This document shows, one piece after another, positions 54,200 through 63,110 of a stretch of 64,000 nucleotides of DNA. The notes beneath the pieces were generated by a model that was not told where the DNA came from, searched no databases, and saw only the letters and a list, made by a program, of their open reading frames with translations. Within the stretch, counting starts at the first letter, position 1. Each line of letters begins with the position of its first letter. A program made the translations under genes and the position numbers. The DNA is from Planctomycetota bacterium (GTDB lineage: Bacteria; Planctomycetota; B15-G4; JADJEK01): the NCBI GenBank assembly GCA_016709145.1, contig JADJEK010000002.1:124001-188000 (forward strand), read 5' to 3'.

Positions 54200-54634
54200 A
54201 TGAAGTCGTTCGAGAAACCACCCGTCGCCGTCGTCGCCATGGCCATGATCGCCGTGGGCTTGTGCGTCGCGCACTTCGTCACCGACGAGGGCGCGGAACC
54301 GACGGCCACCAAGGCAGCGAAGTCGGGCGGCGGTTCGATCCCGAGCTGGACGCGCGAAGAGGGCAAGCAGCGCGACGCGAAATTGATGGAAGAGTTCAAG
54401 GAAGGGCGTCGACCGTCGCTGCTCGACTCGAAGGAAGAGAAGGCCAACAAGGACCTGACGCGCAGCCTGCGTCAGTACGGCTTGAACCCGATCGAGATGC
54501 CCGGCGGACCGCTCGGCGGTTCGTCCCAAGGCATCAAGGTCATCGACTCCGCCGCGGACGCGAAGGCGTTGATCGAGTCCGGCGGTTACGTCGCCGGTAT
54601 GCGCCCCGAGGAATTGGCGGAGGACGGGAAATGA
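54200..54634 (+). CDS. Small membrane-anchored protein of the prepilin operon
   Basis: 144 aa with an N-terminal anchor (VAVVAMAMIAVGLCVAHFV) and a charged, mostly helical soluble part with a Gly-rich turn (MPGGPLGGSSQG). GAGGAG precedes ATG 54200. No family recognised. Its overlap with the PilV-like gene (ATGA) suggests a role in the same pilus or secretion apparatus, perhaps as an assembly accessory. Confidence 0.7.
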   Translation: MKSFEKPPVAVVAMAMIAVGLCVAHFVTDEGAEPTATKAAKSGGGSIPSWTREEGKQRDAKLMEEFKEGRRPSLLDSKEEKANKDLTRSLRQYGLNPIEMPGGPLGGSSQGIKVIDSAADAKALIESGGYVAGMRPEELAEDGK

Positions 54635-55293
54635 AGCGGCACGTGCGGCAACGCGGTTTGACCTTGATCGAGATCTGCGTGGCGATGGTCGTGCTCGCGA
54701 CCGCCGTCATGGGGATGGCCGCGACGATGATGACGGGCATCGCGGCCAATCGTCAGTACCAGATGAACACGATGGTGCTGGCGCGTGCGCAGGGATACAT
54801 CGAGCTGCTGAACAACTTGCAGTTCGGTGACGGCGACGACGACGCGTTGGCCGAGCCGGACTCGCCCGACGACACGATCGCGGCCCTGTTCGATCCGGAG
54901 AACGAAGTCGGCGCCAGTCCGCCGTCGCTGTACTCGCTCGCGCGCACGATCAACGACCTGCCTGGCCAGGTCCTCGACCTCGGCACGATCGACGGCTTCC
55001 CCGCGGCCGGAGTCCCGGGCGACTTCCTGATCCGGGTGACCAACAACGTGCAGTCCGCGCTCGAGTTCCCCGCAGCCGTCGATCCCGACGGTGACGGTGT
55101 ACCGGACGGCGCCGCCGCGTTGCTGCTCGGCAGTTTCGTCGAACAAGAGGCGGGCGAAGGCTGCTTCGAGGACGACGACGACGCGGACCAGAGCATGGAG
55201 CTGTTCGGCTTCGAGGTCTTCTACCGGCCCAATTTCCCAGCGAACGCCCAACCCCGACTCGTCTTGCGCGGCATCCGCGCGCAGGACCCGTGA
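54631..55293 (+). CDS. PilV-like type IV prepilin/pseudopilin
   Basis: 220 aa with a class III prepilin leader: KRHVRQRG, then LTLIEICVAMVVLATAVMGM, with Glu at position +5 after the predicted cleavage glycine. The hydrophobic helix is followed by a soluble domain with two acidic Asp-rich loops (GDGDDD and EDDDDADQ) that may bind calcium. Processing by a prepilin peptidase and assembly as a minor pilin are inferred from the leader. Confidence 0.85.
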   Translation: MKRHVRQRGLTLIEICVAMVVLATAVMGMAATMMTGIAANRQYQMNTMVLARAQGYIELLNNLQFGDGDDDALAEPDSPDDTIAALFDPENEVGASPPSLYSLARTINDLPGQVLDLGTIDGFPAAGVPGDFLIRVTNNVQSALEFPAAVDPDGDGVPDGAAALLLGSFVEQEAGEGCFEDDDDADQSMELFGFEVFYRPNFPANAQPRLVLRGIRAQDP

Positions 55294-57206
55294 TGACGAC
55301 TCGACCCATGGACCCAAACGGTGCCCAATCGAAGGGATCCTCCTCAATGAGCTTCCATCGCACAGGCAAGCCGCGCAGTGAGCGCGGAACCGCACTGATC
55401 CTCGCGGTGGTGTTCGCGTTCCTGATCATCTCCGGCACGGCGATGTTCATGGATCGCAACCACTACGAGCTGCGGGACTCCAACCAGAAGGCTGCGTCGG
55501 TACGCAGCCTGTTCTCCGTCCACGGCTCGCTCGGTCGCGCGCATCGCGTGATCAACGAGTTCGCGAAGGGGACGAGCGGCCAAGCGAAGAACCCGAAGCT
55601 GACCGACCCGGAACAGGGCGCGGACGGCGAGCAGTTCGTGGCCGGGACCAACCGCATGGTGCGCCTGCGCACGGACGAGCCGAGCAACGTCTTCGACGGC
55701 GACGGCAACGAGGTCGGCGGTGAAGGCGACGAGCTGCCGCAGGACTGGTACGTCCTCGAGGCACGCGTGTCGGAGCCGCTCTACACGCGCGCCGACGGCG
55801 TGGAGATGGGCGTGTTGAAGTTGGTGCGTCAGTACGTGCGCGATGGCACGCCGCTGTCGAACAACTTCGTGGCGGTGGTGGACGACGACCTCGGCCTCGG
55901 CGGTTCCGCGGTGAACCCCGGCAAGCCTGCCGAAGGTGAGATCCACACCAACAAGCACCTCTACATCATGACTTCGAACCCGTACTTCGCGAACCGACTG
56001 CTGTCGGTGACCGGAGTGTCGTACACGGCCGGCGCGACGGAGGCCGGAACGGTCTACCTGCATCCCGACAACAACTTCTCTGCCGATCCGCTGTACCTGC
56101 CGTTGCCGTCGTCGTTGACGAGCAACCCGGACGATCCGGACGACACGCTGAAGAACTACGCGTCGGGTTCGTCGCCGAGCACGATCAACTTGGCCGCCGG
56201 CAGCGTGTCGGGCATGACGATCACGTACTCGGGCATCGCCAGCGTCAGCGACATCAAGAAGAACGCGTCCGACCCGACGCCGACTCTGAAGATCAACTAC
56301 CAGAGCGGCGAGGTCGCCGGCGTCGTCGTCGACGGCTACGTCGATTCGTCGGTGACGTTCGTTCACGACCCGAACGGCAATCCGAAGAACACGATGACCG
56401 TGAAACTCGTGAAGAACGGCACGCCGAGCAAGTACTTGACGGTGACCGGTGTGCCGGTGCCGGAGACGGGCGTGGTGTTCTTCGACACCAACACGGCGAT
56501 CGGCGGCTCGGCCGCGTACACGTCGATCCAAGGCAAGGTCAGCGAGCGCGTGACGGTCGCGACCACGGGCAACGTCGACATCGTCGGCTCGGTCCAGTAC
56601 GTCGACGACTCGGGCGACCTCGCGACCAAGATGGTCTACAAGAACCAGCTCGACGGTGTCGACGAGGCCGACTACGGCGCGCTCACGAACATCCCCGAGA
56701 CCACCGTGATCGCGGCGAACGAGGACGTGTCGTACTTCGCGAACAAGCGGCCGCCGGGACTCGCGGAAGAGTCGGGCGACGGGTTCTACGACGGCGATGC
56801 GGTGCTCGGCGTGGTGGCGGCGAACGACGTCATCATCCGTTCGACCGTGCCGCAGAACGCCGAAGTCGCGGGCGCCTACATCTCGCTGCAGAAGCGTCTG
56901 ACGCTCGAGGGGCTCGGCTACAACGCGGCCGGCCAATTGGCGTCGGTCTCGGGCTCGAACCCCTTCTACACCAACAACGGCGGACGCTCCTCGATCCGTC
57001 GGTTCGGCAGCCTGGTGTCCTACAAGCGACCGTGCACCACGGTCGTGACCGGCAGCGGTGCGTTCTATTACGGCTTCAAGCGCGGCTTCTCGCTGTTCGA
57101 CGAGGACATGAAGCAGGCGCCGCCGCCGTTCTTCCCGAAGGACAAGCGACCGCAATACCTGGGTTGGGAACTCCGCGACCTCGGCGTCCGGCCGATCGCG
57201 AACTGA
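55293..57206 (+). CDS. PilX-like large minor pilin/assembly protein
   Basis: 637 aa. The N-terminal membrane helix (GTALILAVVFAFLIISGTAM) follows a basic segment with SERG, as in PilX_N proteins. Unlike ordinary PilX (about 200 aa), it continues into a long beta-rich, Ser/Thr/Asn-rich domain. ATG 55293 overlaps the previous stop (TGATG) and has AGGA upstream; ATG 55347 is an alternative. It sits between PilV-like and PilW-like genes, so it likely forms a tip or adhesive component of the fibre. Confidence 0.78.
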   Translation: MTTRPMDPNGAQSKGSSSMSFHRTGKPRSERGTALILAVVFAFLIISGTAMFMDRNHYELRDSNQKAASVRSLFSVHGSLGRAHRVINEFAKGTSGQAKNPKLTDPEQGADGEQFVAGTNRMVRLRTDEPSNVFDGDGNEVGGEGDELPQDWYVLEARVSEPLYTRADGVEMGVLKLVRQYVRDGTPLSNNFVAVVDDDLGLGGSAVNPGKPAEGEIHTNKHLYIMTSNPYFANRLLSVTGVSYTAGATEAGTVYLHPDNNFSADPLYLPLPSSLTSNPDDPDDTLKNYASGSSPSTINLAAGSVSGMTITYSGIASVSDIKKNASDPTPTLKINYQSGEVAGVVVDGYVDSSVTFVHDPNGNPKNTMTVKLVKNGTPSKYLTVTGVPVPETGVVFFDTNTAIGGSAAYTSIQGKVSERVTVATTGNVDIVGSVQYVDDSGDLATKMVYKNQLDGVDEADYGALTNIPETTVIAANEDVSYFANKRPPGLAEESGDGFYDGDAVLGVVAANDVIIRSTVPQNAEVAGAYISLQKRLTLEGLGYNAAGQLASVSGSNPFYTNNGGRSSIRRFGSLVSYKRPCTTVVTGSGAFYYGFKRGFSLFDEDMKQAPPPFFPKDKRPQYLGWELRDLGVRPIAN

Positions 57207-57227
57207 ACGGAACGAGGTGGCACTCCG

Positions 57228-57944
57228 ATGATCGACAACGAACGCATGACGCGCGTGCGAACGCGCGGCTTCTCGATGGTCGAAGTCTCGATCTCCGCGA
57301 CGCTGCTGTCGCTGATGTTCTACGTCGCGCTGTCGTCGTACACGGGCAGCATGCGTGGAACGACGGCGGGCACGGCGCAGCTCGAGGCGATGGCGAACAG
57401 CAGCAAGGCGCTGATCGCGATGAACCTCGAGCTGCAAGAAGCGTCGGTCCGCGACGAGACCGTCCAGATCTGGCCGATCGACGCGGACAACACGTTGTCG
57501 CTGACGCCGGTCGACTCCGCGGCGACGCCGCCGCCCGGAACGCTGTATCCGACGACGAATGCCGTCGCGAACTCGAACTTCGCGATCCGGTTCATGACGA
57601 TCGGCGGCTTCGTGAACGTCGGCGGCAACGCGATGGAAGTGGAGGAGGCCGGTCCGTTCATCTACCGCCTCGGCTACGGCACCGCGGGCGACTACCCGCT
57701 CGATCATCTGGTGCGCATCGACCAGAGCGGAGAGCAGCAACCGCGGACGCTGTGCCGCGGAGTGCAGCAGATCGTGTTCCAGCGCGACTCGCGTGGCGGT
57801 CAGATCTTGATCCGCCTGGTGACGTCGAGCCGCGATCCGATCTCCGGTCGGGACATCCAGACCACGCAGCGGCTCGTGGTCACGCCGAAGAACGACTTCT
57901 CCGCCAACTTGTCGAACTTCGACATGAACGGTGAAGAGTTCTGA
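57228..57944 (+). CDS. PilW-like type IV prepilin
   Basis: 238 aa with the leader VRTRG and the methylated-helix start FSMVEVSISATLLSLMFYVA (Glu at +5). The soluble domain is beta-rich and ends in LVVTPKNDFSANLSNF. GAGG lies about ten bases before ATG 57228. It closes the prepilin operon, 21 bp after the PilX-like gene. The set PilV, PilX, PilW is the usual minor-pilin priming group; the motor and secretin genes are elsewhere. Confidence 0.85.
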   Translation: MIDNERMTRVRTRGFSMVEVSISATLLSLMFYVALSSYTGSMRGTTAGTAQLEAMANSSKALIAMNLELQEASVRDETVQIWPIDADNTLSLTPVDSAATPPPGTLYPTTNAVANSNFAIRFMTIGGFVNVGGNAMEVEEAGPFIYRLGYGTAGDYPLDHLVRIDQSGEQQPRTLCRGVQQIVFQRDSRGGQILIRLVTSSRDPISGRDIQTTQRLVVTPKNDFSANLSNFDMNGEEF

Positions 57945-58030
57945 ACGAGAGAGCGTCCGAGGCGTCGAAGCCGCCGGACGTACGGGGCGTCGCGAGGCGG
58001 CGGTAGCCGCTGACCTTCGCGCTCACGCGC

Positions 58031-58069
58031 ACGACGCTGGCTCACTCCGCATCGGGGCGCCAGCGTCGT
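58031..58069. terminator. Inverted repeat at the end of the arfB gene
   Basis: ACGACGCTGG (58031-58040) and CCAGCGTCGT (58060-58069) are perfect complements separated by 19 bp, spanning the arfB stop between convergent genes. A bidirectional terminator is possible. Confidence 0.35.
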
Positions 58070-58470
58070 TCGCGTTTGATGCCACTGCGCAACTTGCGCG
58101 CCTTGATCTTGCGTTCGATCGAGCCGCGCGTGGGCTTGGTCGCGACGCGACGCTTGTCCGGGGTCAAGGCCTGCTCGAGCATGGCTCGCAGGCGCTCGAA
58201 CGCGGCCGACTTGTTCTGCGATTGATCGCGGTGCTCGGCGCCGTGGACGAGCAGCTCGCCGGCGGTCGTGAGCTTCGGGCCGAGCTTCGACAGCAGTCGC
58301 GCGCGCGAAAACTCGGACAGACCTGGAGCCGTGCGCAGGTTCAAGCGCAGGGTCACGCGGCTGTTGACTTTGTTGACGTTCTGTCCGCCGGGTCCGCTGT
58401 TGCGCGAGACCTCGACCTGGATCGCCCACAGGGGGATCTTGGCGCCGCGGACGGCGAGCACGTCGGTCAT
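58042..58470 (-). CDS. arfB: Alternative ribosome-rescue factor ArfB (peptidyl-tRNA hydrolase)
   Basis: Releases nascent chains from stalled ribosomes. The catalytic G28-G29-Q30 lies in SGPGGQNVNKVNSRVTLR, as in class I release factors. The C-terminus is strongly basic (KRRVATKPTRGSIERKIKAR), the tail that enters the empty mRNA channel. The length of 142 aa is typical. It lies 10 bp after the thioredoxin/HEAT gene. Confidence 0.92.
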   Translation of the reverse strand: MTDVLAVRGAKIPLWAIQVEVSRNSGPGGQNVNKVNSRVTLRLNLRTAPGLSEFSRARLLSKLGPKLTTAGELLVHGAEHRDQSQNKSAAFERLRAMLEQALTPDKRRVATKPTRGSIERKIKARKLRSGIKRERRWRPDAE

Positions 58471-58480
58471 ACGGGCCTCG

Positions 58481-59827
58481 TCATTTGCGGTCGCGCACGA
58501 TCGTGCTGCCGCACAGGGTGTTCGCGGTCTCGTCGATCTTGGCGACGTCGCCGCCGCGCAGGACCTTGAGCGCGGCCTCGAGTGTCGACTTGGTGCTCGG
58601 GTCGGGCTCCTTCAACGCTGCCGCATCCAGCATCGCTTCGTGCGCCTCGCGATCGCGTCGGATCGCGAGCGCGCAAGCGGCCGCGGAGCGGAACGCGGCG
58701 AGATCGTTGGCGAGTGCGGGCTCCAACAGCGCGCGCGCAGCCTTGGCGTCTTCCAGCGCGGCTGCGCCGATCAACGCTGCGCATCGCGTGGCCTCGTCCT
58801 TCGCCTTGGTGAACTGTTCGGTGAGCGTCGCCGCGGTCTTCTTGTCGGCGCGACCGGTCGACGCGATCGCGCGCAGCAGCTCACGCTTCACCGAGTCCTC
58901 CTTCTCACGCTTGAACGCCTTGGTCACGTCCGCGAGCGATTTCGGATCGGCGAGTTGCTCGAGCGCGACGGCGGCCTCGGCGCGTACTTCGATGCGCGCG
59001 TCTTCGAGGAACCGAACGGCGAGCTCCGACCAGTCCTGCGGCGACGAGCGCCCGAGCTCGTGGACCAGGATCGTGATCCAGTTCTCGCGATTCGCGGCTT
59101 TCGACGACAGCAGATTGCCGACGTACTCCTTCGCGCGCGGATCGTCGCTCTTGAACAGGCGCAGGATTTCTTCGCGCATCTCCCGTGCGGGTTCGCCGCG
59201 CTTCAGTCGCTCCAGGATCTGCTCGACCTCCTGTTTGGTCGGCGCCTGCTCCATGGCTTCACCGGAAACCACGCCGTCCATGACGAGTCGTCGAGGGGCG
59301 CGTGCTCCGCCCGACAGTGTCCAGACGAACGCCGGATCGACTCTGCGCAGTGCGGTGACGAAGCACCACTCGAGCTCGGCCTTCGAGATCTCGTACTGGA
59401 CCGAGAGGATCACCTTGCCGTCGGGATCGAGGAAGACGTGCTGCGGCGACACGACGTCGCCGCCGTCCGCGGGCTTCAGGATCTTGGCGCGCACGGCTTT
59501 CTCGACGGCCATGTGCGCGGAGCACGCGACCGATCCCGCGCGCGGGCACGGCTTCTCGCCGGACGCATGGTCGAACCGCGAGCAGAACAAGTTCAGCGTG
59601 TGGCTCGCGAGCTTGACGAGCGTGGCGTCCTTGTAGTGGTCAGCGACGAGGCGGTCGTTGGCGCGCTCGCGGTCCATGTTCACGGCGATGAACACGACTT
59701 TCTTCTCGGCCTTCGCGCGCGCGAGGACGTCGTCGAACGACGGCTGCCATTCGATGCCGGCGGCCGACGCCGCGCCGACGAACGCGACGAGAGCGACGAA
59801 CGCCGATAGGACGCGAGTGCAGCGCAT
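58481..59827 (-). CDS. Secreted thioredoxin-like protein with HEAT-type repeats
   Basis: 448 aa with a signal peptide (VLSAFVALVAFVGAASA). Residues about 25-150 look thioredoxin-like (KKVVFIAVNMDRE, then VSPQHVFLDPDGKVILSVQY), without a CxxC pair but with Cys in NLFCSRF, KPCPR and VACSAH. Residues about 200-440 are alpha-helical repeats of HEAT type (RFLEDARIEVRAEAAVALEQ, then ASTGRADKKT). Likely a periplasmic scaffold or redox adaptor. The N-terminal arrangement recalls the TGA-interrupted gene at 630-1406. Confidence 0.78.
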   Translation of the reverse strand: MRCTRVLSAFVALVAFVGAASAAGIEWQPSFDDVLARAKAEKKVVFIAVNMDRERANDRLVADHYKDATLVKLASHTLNLFCSRFDHASGEKPCPRAGSVACSAHMAVEKAVRAKILKPADGGDVVSPQHVFLDPDGKVILSVQYEISKAELEWCFVTALRRVDPAFVWTLSGGARAPRRLVMDGVVSGEAMEQAPTKQEVEQILERLKRGEPAREMREEILRLFKSDDPRAKEYVGNLLSSKAANRENWITILVHELGRSSPQDWSELAVRFLEDARIEVRAEAAVALEQLADPKSLADVTKAFKREKEDSVKRELLRAIASTGRADKKTAATLTEQFTKAKDEATRCAALIGAAALEDAKAARALLEPALANDLAAFRSAAACALAIRRDREAHEAMLDAAALKEPDPSTKSTLEAALKVLRGGDVAKIDETANTLCGSTIVRDRK

Positions 59828-59890
59828 GGGGGAGCTCCGGACGGGACCGCCCGGATCGTAGAGGCTGCTCGCGCCAAAGGAGCGGCTACG

Positions 59891-61240
59891 TCAGACCGGA
59901 GCGGGAGCGAGCGCCGTTTGCTTTTCGCCGGTGCCCTTCACGATCGCTTCGAAATGGAGCTTGGCGCGACGGACCGAGGCCAGGACGGTGTCGCCCGCGC
60001 CGAACGTGCCTTCGAGCAGGAGTTCCGCGAGCGGACTCTCGACCTGCGCGCGGATGATGCGGCGCAACTCGCGCGCGCCGTACTCGGCCGAATAGCCCAG
60101 GTTGGCGATGAACTGGTAGACGCGCGGCGAGAACTGCAGCTTGACCTCGGCGTGCTCGAGGTACGACGACACCTCGTCGAGTTGGATCGACGCGATGCGC
60201 TGGCAGTCCTTCTCGGTCAGCGGGTTGAACAGAACGACCTCGTCGACGCGGTTGATGAACTCCGGGGTGAAGGTCGACTTCATCGCCGCTTGGATCGCGT
60301 CTTGCATCTCGCCGCGGCTCAGGTCCTTGCGACTCGCCGAGCCGAAGCCGCACCGGTTGCGCAGATCCTCGATCTCGCGCACGCCGAGGTTCGACGTCAT
60401 CAACACCAGCGTGTTGTCGAAGCGGACTTGGTTGCCCTTGCCGTCGGTCAGGGTTCCCTCGTCCATCAATTGCAGCAGCAGGTTGTGGACCTTGCCGTGC
60501 GCCTTCTCGATCTCGTCGAACAGCACGACGCAGGTCTTCTTGGTCTTCACCGCTTCGGTGAGGAACCCGCCTTCGTTGTGGCCGATGTAGCCGGGCGGCG
60601 CGCCGATCAGCTTGGCGTACTCGTGCGGCAGCGCGAACTCGGAGCAGTCGACGCGCACGATGTTCGACGTGCCGCCGAACACCTTCGACGCGACGACCTT
60701 CGCCAACTCGGTCTTGCCCGTGCCGGTCGAGCCGACCAGCAGGAACACGCCGATCGGCTTGCGCGGGTCCTTCAGTCCGACCGCGGCCTTCTTCAAGGCC
60801 TTCGAGACCGACAGCACCGCTTCCTTCTGACCGACGATGCGGCTGGTGAGCTCGCGCTCGAGTCCGTAGACCTGCGCGAACAACCGCTGGCGGACGCTGG
60901 TGTTGCCGTTCGCGTCGGGCGTTCCCTCGCCGCCGAGCGGCAGGCTGACTTGGTGGATCTCGAGGTGCGGGTTCACCTCGACGCAGATCTGGTACAGCAC
61001 GTCTTCGAGAGCTTCGGGCTTGTAGATGCGGTTGAACTTCTTGAACAGCGGCAGCACGCTGTCCTCGTAGTCCAGGACGCAAGCCTCGACCACCGAGCGT
61101 TGGTAGCTGCGGCGGTTGCTGACGCGGTCCTTCGCGACGAGCTGACCGATCTCGTCGTCGGCGAAGACGCGAACCTTGATGAACTCGTCGATGACTTCGC
61201 AGTACTTGAGTACGACCTGCGTGTCGTGCTTGCCCGCCAT
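59891..61240 (-). CDS. Single-ring ClpA/ClpB-type (class II D2) AAA+ ATPase
   Basis: A 449-aa unfoldase with one AAA module. The N-terminal 130 residues are an unrecognised helical domain. It has Walker A GSTGTGKT (170-177), the PPGYIGHNEGG pore-loop segment, Walker B VVLFDEIEKAH, the RVDEVVLFNPL sensor region and a Clp D2-small domain (NLGYSAEYGARELRRIIRAQ). Double-ring ClpB is about 860 aa. The start ATG 61240 omits an Arg-rich upstream stretch. It may recruit its own substrates through the N-domain. No ClpP gene is nearby. Confidence 0.85.
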   Translation of the reverse strand: MAGKHDTQVVLKYCEVIDEFIKVRVFADDEIGQLVAKDRVSNRRSYQRSVVEACVLDYEDSVLPLFKKFNRIYKPEALEDVLYQICVEVNPHLEIHQVSLPLGGEGTPDANGNTSVRQRLFAQVYGLERELTSRIVGQKEAVLSVSKALKKAAVGLKDPRKPIGVFLLVGSTGTGKTELAKVVASKVFGGTSNIVRVDCSEFALPHEYAKLIGAPPGYIGHNEGGFLTEAVKTKKTCVVLFDEIEKAHGKVHNLLLQLMDEGTLTDGKGNQVRFDNTLVLMTSNLGVREIEDLRNRCGFGSASRKDLSRGEMQDAIQAAMKSTFTPEFINRVDEVVLFNPLTEKDCQRIASIQLDEVSSYLEHAEVKLQFSPRVYQFIANLGYSAEYGARELRRIIRAQVESPLAELLLEGTFGAGDTVLASVRRAKLHFEAIVKGTGEKQTALAPAPV

Positions 61241-61548
61241 GATGCACCCCGAAGGTGGTGTCGTGGCGTGTGGATCGGCACCTCGGCGAACGGGCCTTGA
61301 GCCGATGTCGAGAGTTCGCGCGATCGTTGGCAGCGTGTTGCGCGCCCGAGGGACGCACCGAAGATGCCGTGCGGGCGCTTCCCTGACTTCCCCGCCGATG
61401 TGGGTCAAGCTGCAGGCGTGCGGCGCACGATGCTGGTTCGGAACGAGCGTTCTGGTGTTGGCGCGCTTGACCGTGTTTCTCCCGCGCAGCTATCGTGCTC
61501 GGTCATGGGTGGCGAAGCTGAAGCGAATGTCTCCGGAACGGAGAGGTC
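61241..61548. promoter_or_regulatory. Divergent promoter region
   Basis: 308 bp between the Clp-type ATPase (-) and the kinase (+). It contains the kinase promoter at 61467-61496. I found no equally good promoter for the minus-strand gene. Confidence 0.5.
61467..61496 (+). promoter_or_regulatory. Sigma-70-type promoter of the Ser/Thr kinase gene
   Basis: TTGACC (61467-61472) and TATCGT (61491-61496) are separated by 18 bp. The start would be near 61503, leaving a leader of about 45 nt with GGAGAGG shortly before ATG 61549. Confidence 0.6.
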
Positions 61549-62688
61549 ATGCTGAGTCCTGACGAGGTTCGCTTCCTCGCCGTCTTGGTCCAACGCGGAC
61601 ATCTCGGCAAGAGCGAGGCCGAACAGGCCCTGGCCGCGTGCTCGCACGGCGGCACCGGCGAAACCGTCGAGCAACTCATGACGCGTCTTGGGCTCATGAG
61701 CGCGGAGCAGGTCCGCTTCCTGCGCACGACGGGGGGCGAGGACGTCCCGGTCGTTCCCGGCTTCACCTATCTGTCGAAGGCCGGAGTCGGTGGCACGTCC
61801 GTCGTGATGCGCGCACGCGAGGACAAGACCGGGCGCGAAGTCGCGATCAAGGTCATGCACGCCGCGTTGCATCAGGATCCCGAGCAGCGCCGCCGCTTCG
61901 TGCGCGAGGCGAAGCTCCTGGTGAAGTTGCAACACGAGAACATCGTCGGCGGACACCGCGTGGGCTCGGTCAAGGACAGGTCCGGCGCCGAGCGGCTCGT
62001 GTTCATCATGGATTGGGTGCCGGGCGATTCGCTGCTCGCGCTGCTGCGTTCGGGCATGCAGTTCCACGAGGACGCGGCGCTGTTCATCATCCTGCAGGCC
62101 GCGCGTGCGCTCGAGAGCATGCACGCGCAGGGGATCTTGCACCGCGACGTCAAGCCCGACAACATCCTGCTCACGCGCGACAACGGCGTGAAGCTGATCG
62201 ACCTCGGCTTCGCCACGTCGATCCACGAGGCGCACGACGTCGGCTCGGACACCACGCTCGGCACCGCGGCCTACATGTCGCCCGAGCAGGCCCAAGGAAC
62301 TGCGGACCTCGACGAACGCTCCGACATCTACGCGCTCGGCGCGACGCTGTATCAGATCGTCGTCGGTGAGTTGCCGTTCACGGGCGAAGGCACGCAGGAG
62401 CAACTCGCGGCGCGCATCCTCGAGACCCTGTCGTCCCCCGAGCTGCAGTCGCGGCGCATCTCGCCGCACATGAACTACTTCATCCGCAAGATGATGGAGC
62501 AGGACCGCGCCTTCCGGTACCAGACCACCGCGGAACTGATCGCGGACATCGAAGAGCAGATCCGCGGCAAGAAGACGTTGAGCTTCCGCGAAGGCGGCAG
62601 CGACACGACGTTGGACATGCCGTTCCAGTCGCCGCCCGACGCGCCGCAGAACCCGCGATTCCCAGTCGTGCGCAAGCGGCCGCGATGA
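61549..62688 (+). CDS. Eukaryotic-type Ser/Thr protein kinase
   Basis: A 379-aa cytoplasmic kinase. An N-terminal helical segment (about 1-70) precedes the catalytic domain (about 72-345): K101 in VAIKV, E120, catalytic HRD (198-200) in ILHRDVKPDN, and DLG (218-220) in place of DFG. The glycine loop reads GVGGTSVV. A Thr-containing activation segment (SDTTLGTAAYMSPEQ) suggests autophosphorylation. No transmembrane helix is seen. Its stop overlaps the cysteine-cluster gene. The FHA protein at 30862-32685 is a conceivable reader of its phosphothreonines. Confidence 0.9.
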   Translation: MLSPDEVRFLAVLVQRGHLGKSEAEQALAACSHGGTGETVEQLMTRLGLMSAEQVRFLRTTGGEDVPVVPGFTYLSKAGVGGTSVVMRAREDKTGREVAIKVMHAALHQDPEQRRRFVREAKLLVKLQHENIVGGHRVGSVKDRSGAERLVFIMDWVPGDSLLALLRSGMQFHEDAALFIILQAARALESMHAQGILHRDVKPDNILLTRDNGVKLIDLGFATSIHEAHDVGSDTTLGTAAYMSPEQAQGTADLDERSDIYALGATLYQIVVGELPFTGEGTQEQLAARILETLSSPELQSRRISPHMNYFIRKMMEQDRAFRYQTTAELIADIEEQIRGKKTLSFREGGSDTTLDMPFQSPPDAPQNPRFPVVRKRPR

Positions 62689-63110
62689 GCGCCGCGACGC
62701 GCGCCACGCTGCATCAGGAATTGGCGGCGCTGTACGCCGCGCTCGACACCGAAGTTCGCGCCACCGCCGTGCGGTGCGACTTGCGCGGTGTCTGCTGCGA
62801 TTTCGAGAAGGCCGGGCACGTGCTGTACGCGACCGATCTCGAAGTCGACTTCGCTCGCGACCACGGCGGCGCCGCGCCGCCCGAAGCCGCCGCCGATGCG
62901 TGCCCGTTCTTCCAACGCAACCAGTGCCACCTGCGCGAAGGCCGTCCGCTCGGATGCCGCGTGTACTTCTGCGACCCGGCGTATGCCGAGGCGATGCATG
63001 ACCTGGCCGAGCGCTACCATCGCCGCGTCGTGGCGCTGCATGAAGCACACGGAGTCGCGTACCGCTACGCGCCGTTCGTGCGGACGATCCGCGAGGAGCC
63101 TCGAACATGA
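62685..63110 (+). CDS. YkgJ-type cysteine-cluster protein
   Basis: A 141-aa protein of the zinc/iron-cluster-binding family. Cysteines C31, C37, C38, C73, C81, C91 and C96 fall in the expected arrangement (GVCCDF, ACPFF, CHLREGRPLGCRVYFCD). The biochemical role of the family is not settled. It overlaps the kinase gene upstream and the TPR gene downstream by 4 bp each, placing it in a signalling operon. Confidence 0.85.
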   Translation: MSAATRATLHQELAALYAALDTEVRATAVRCDLRGVCCDFEKAGHVLYATDLEVDFARDHGGAAPPEAAADACPFFQRNQCHLREGRPLGCRVYFCDPAYAEAMHDLAERYHRRVVALHEAHGVAYRYAPFVRTIREEPRT

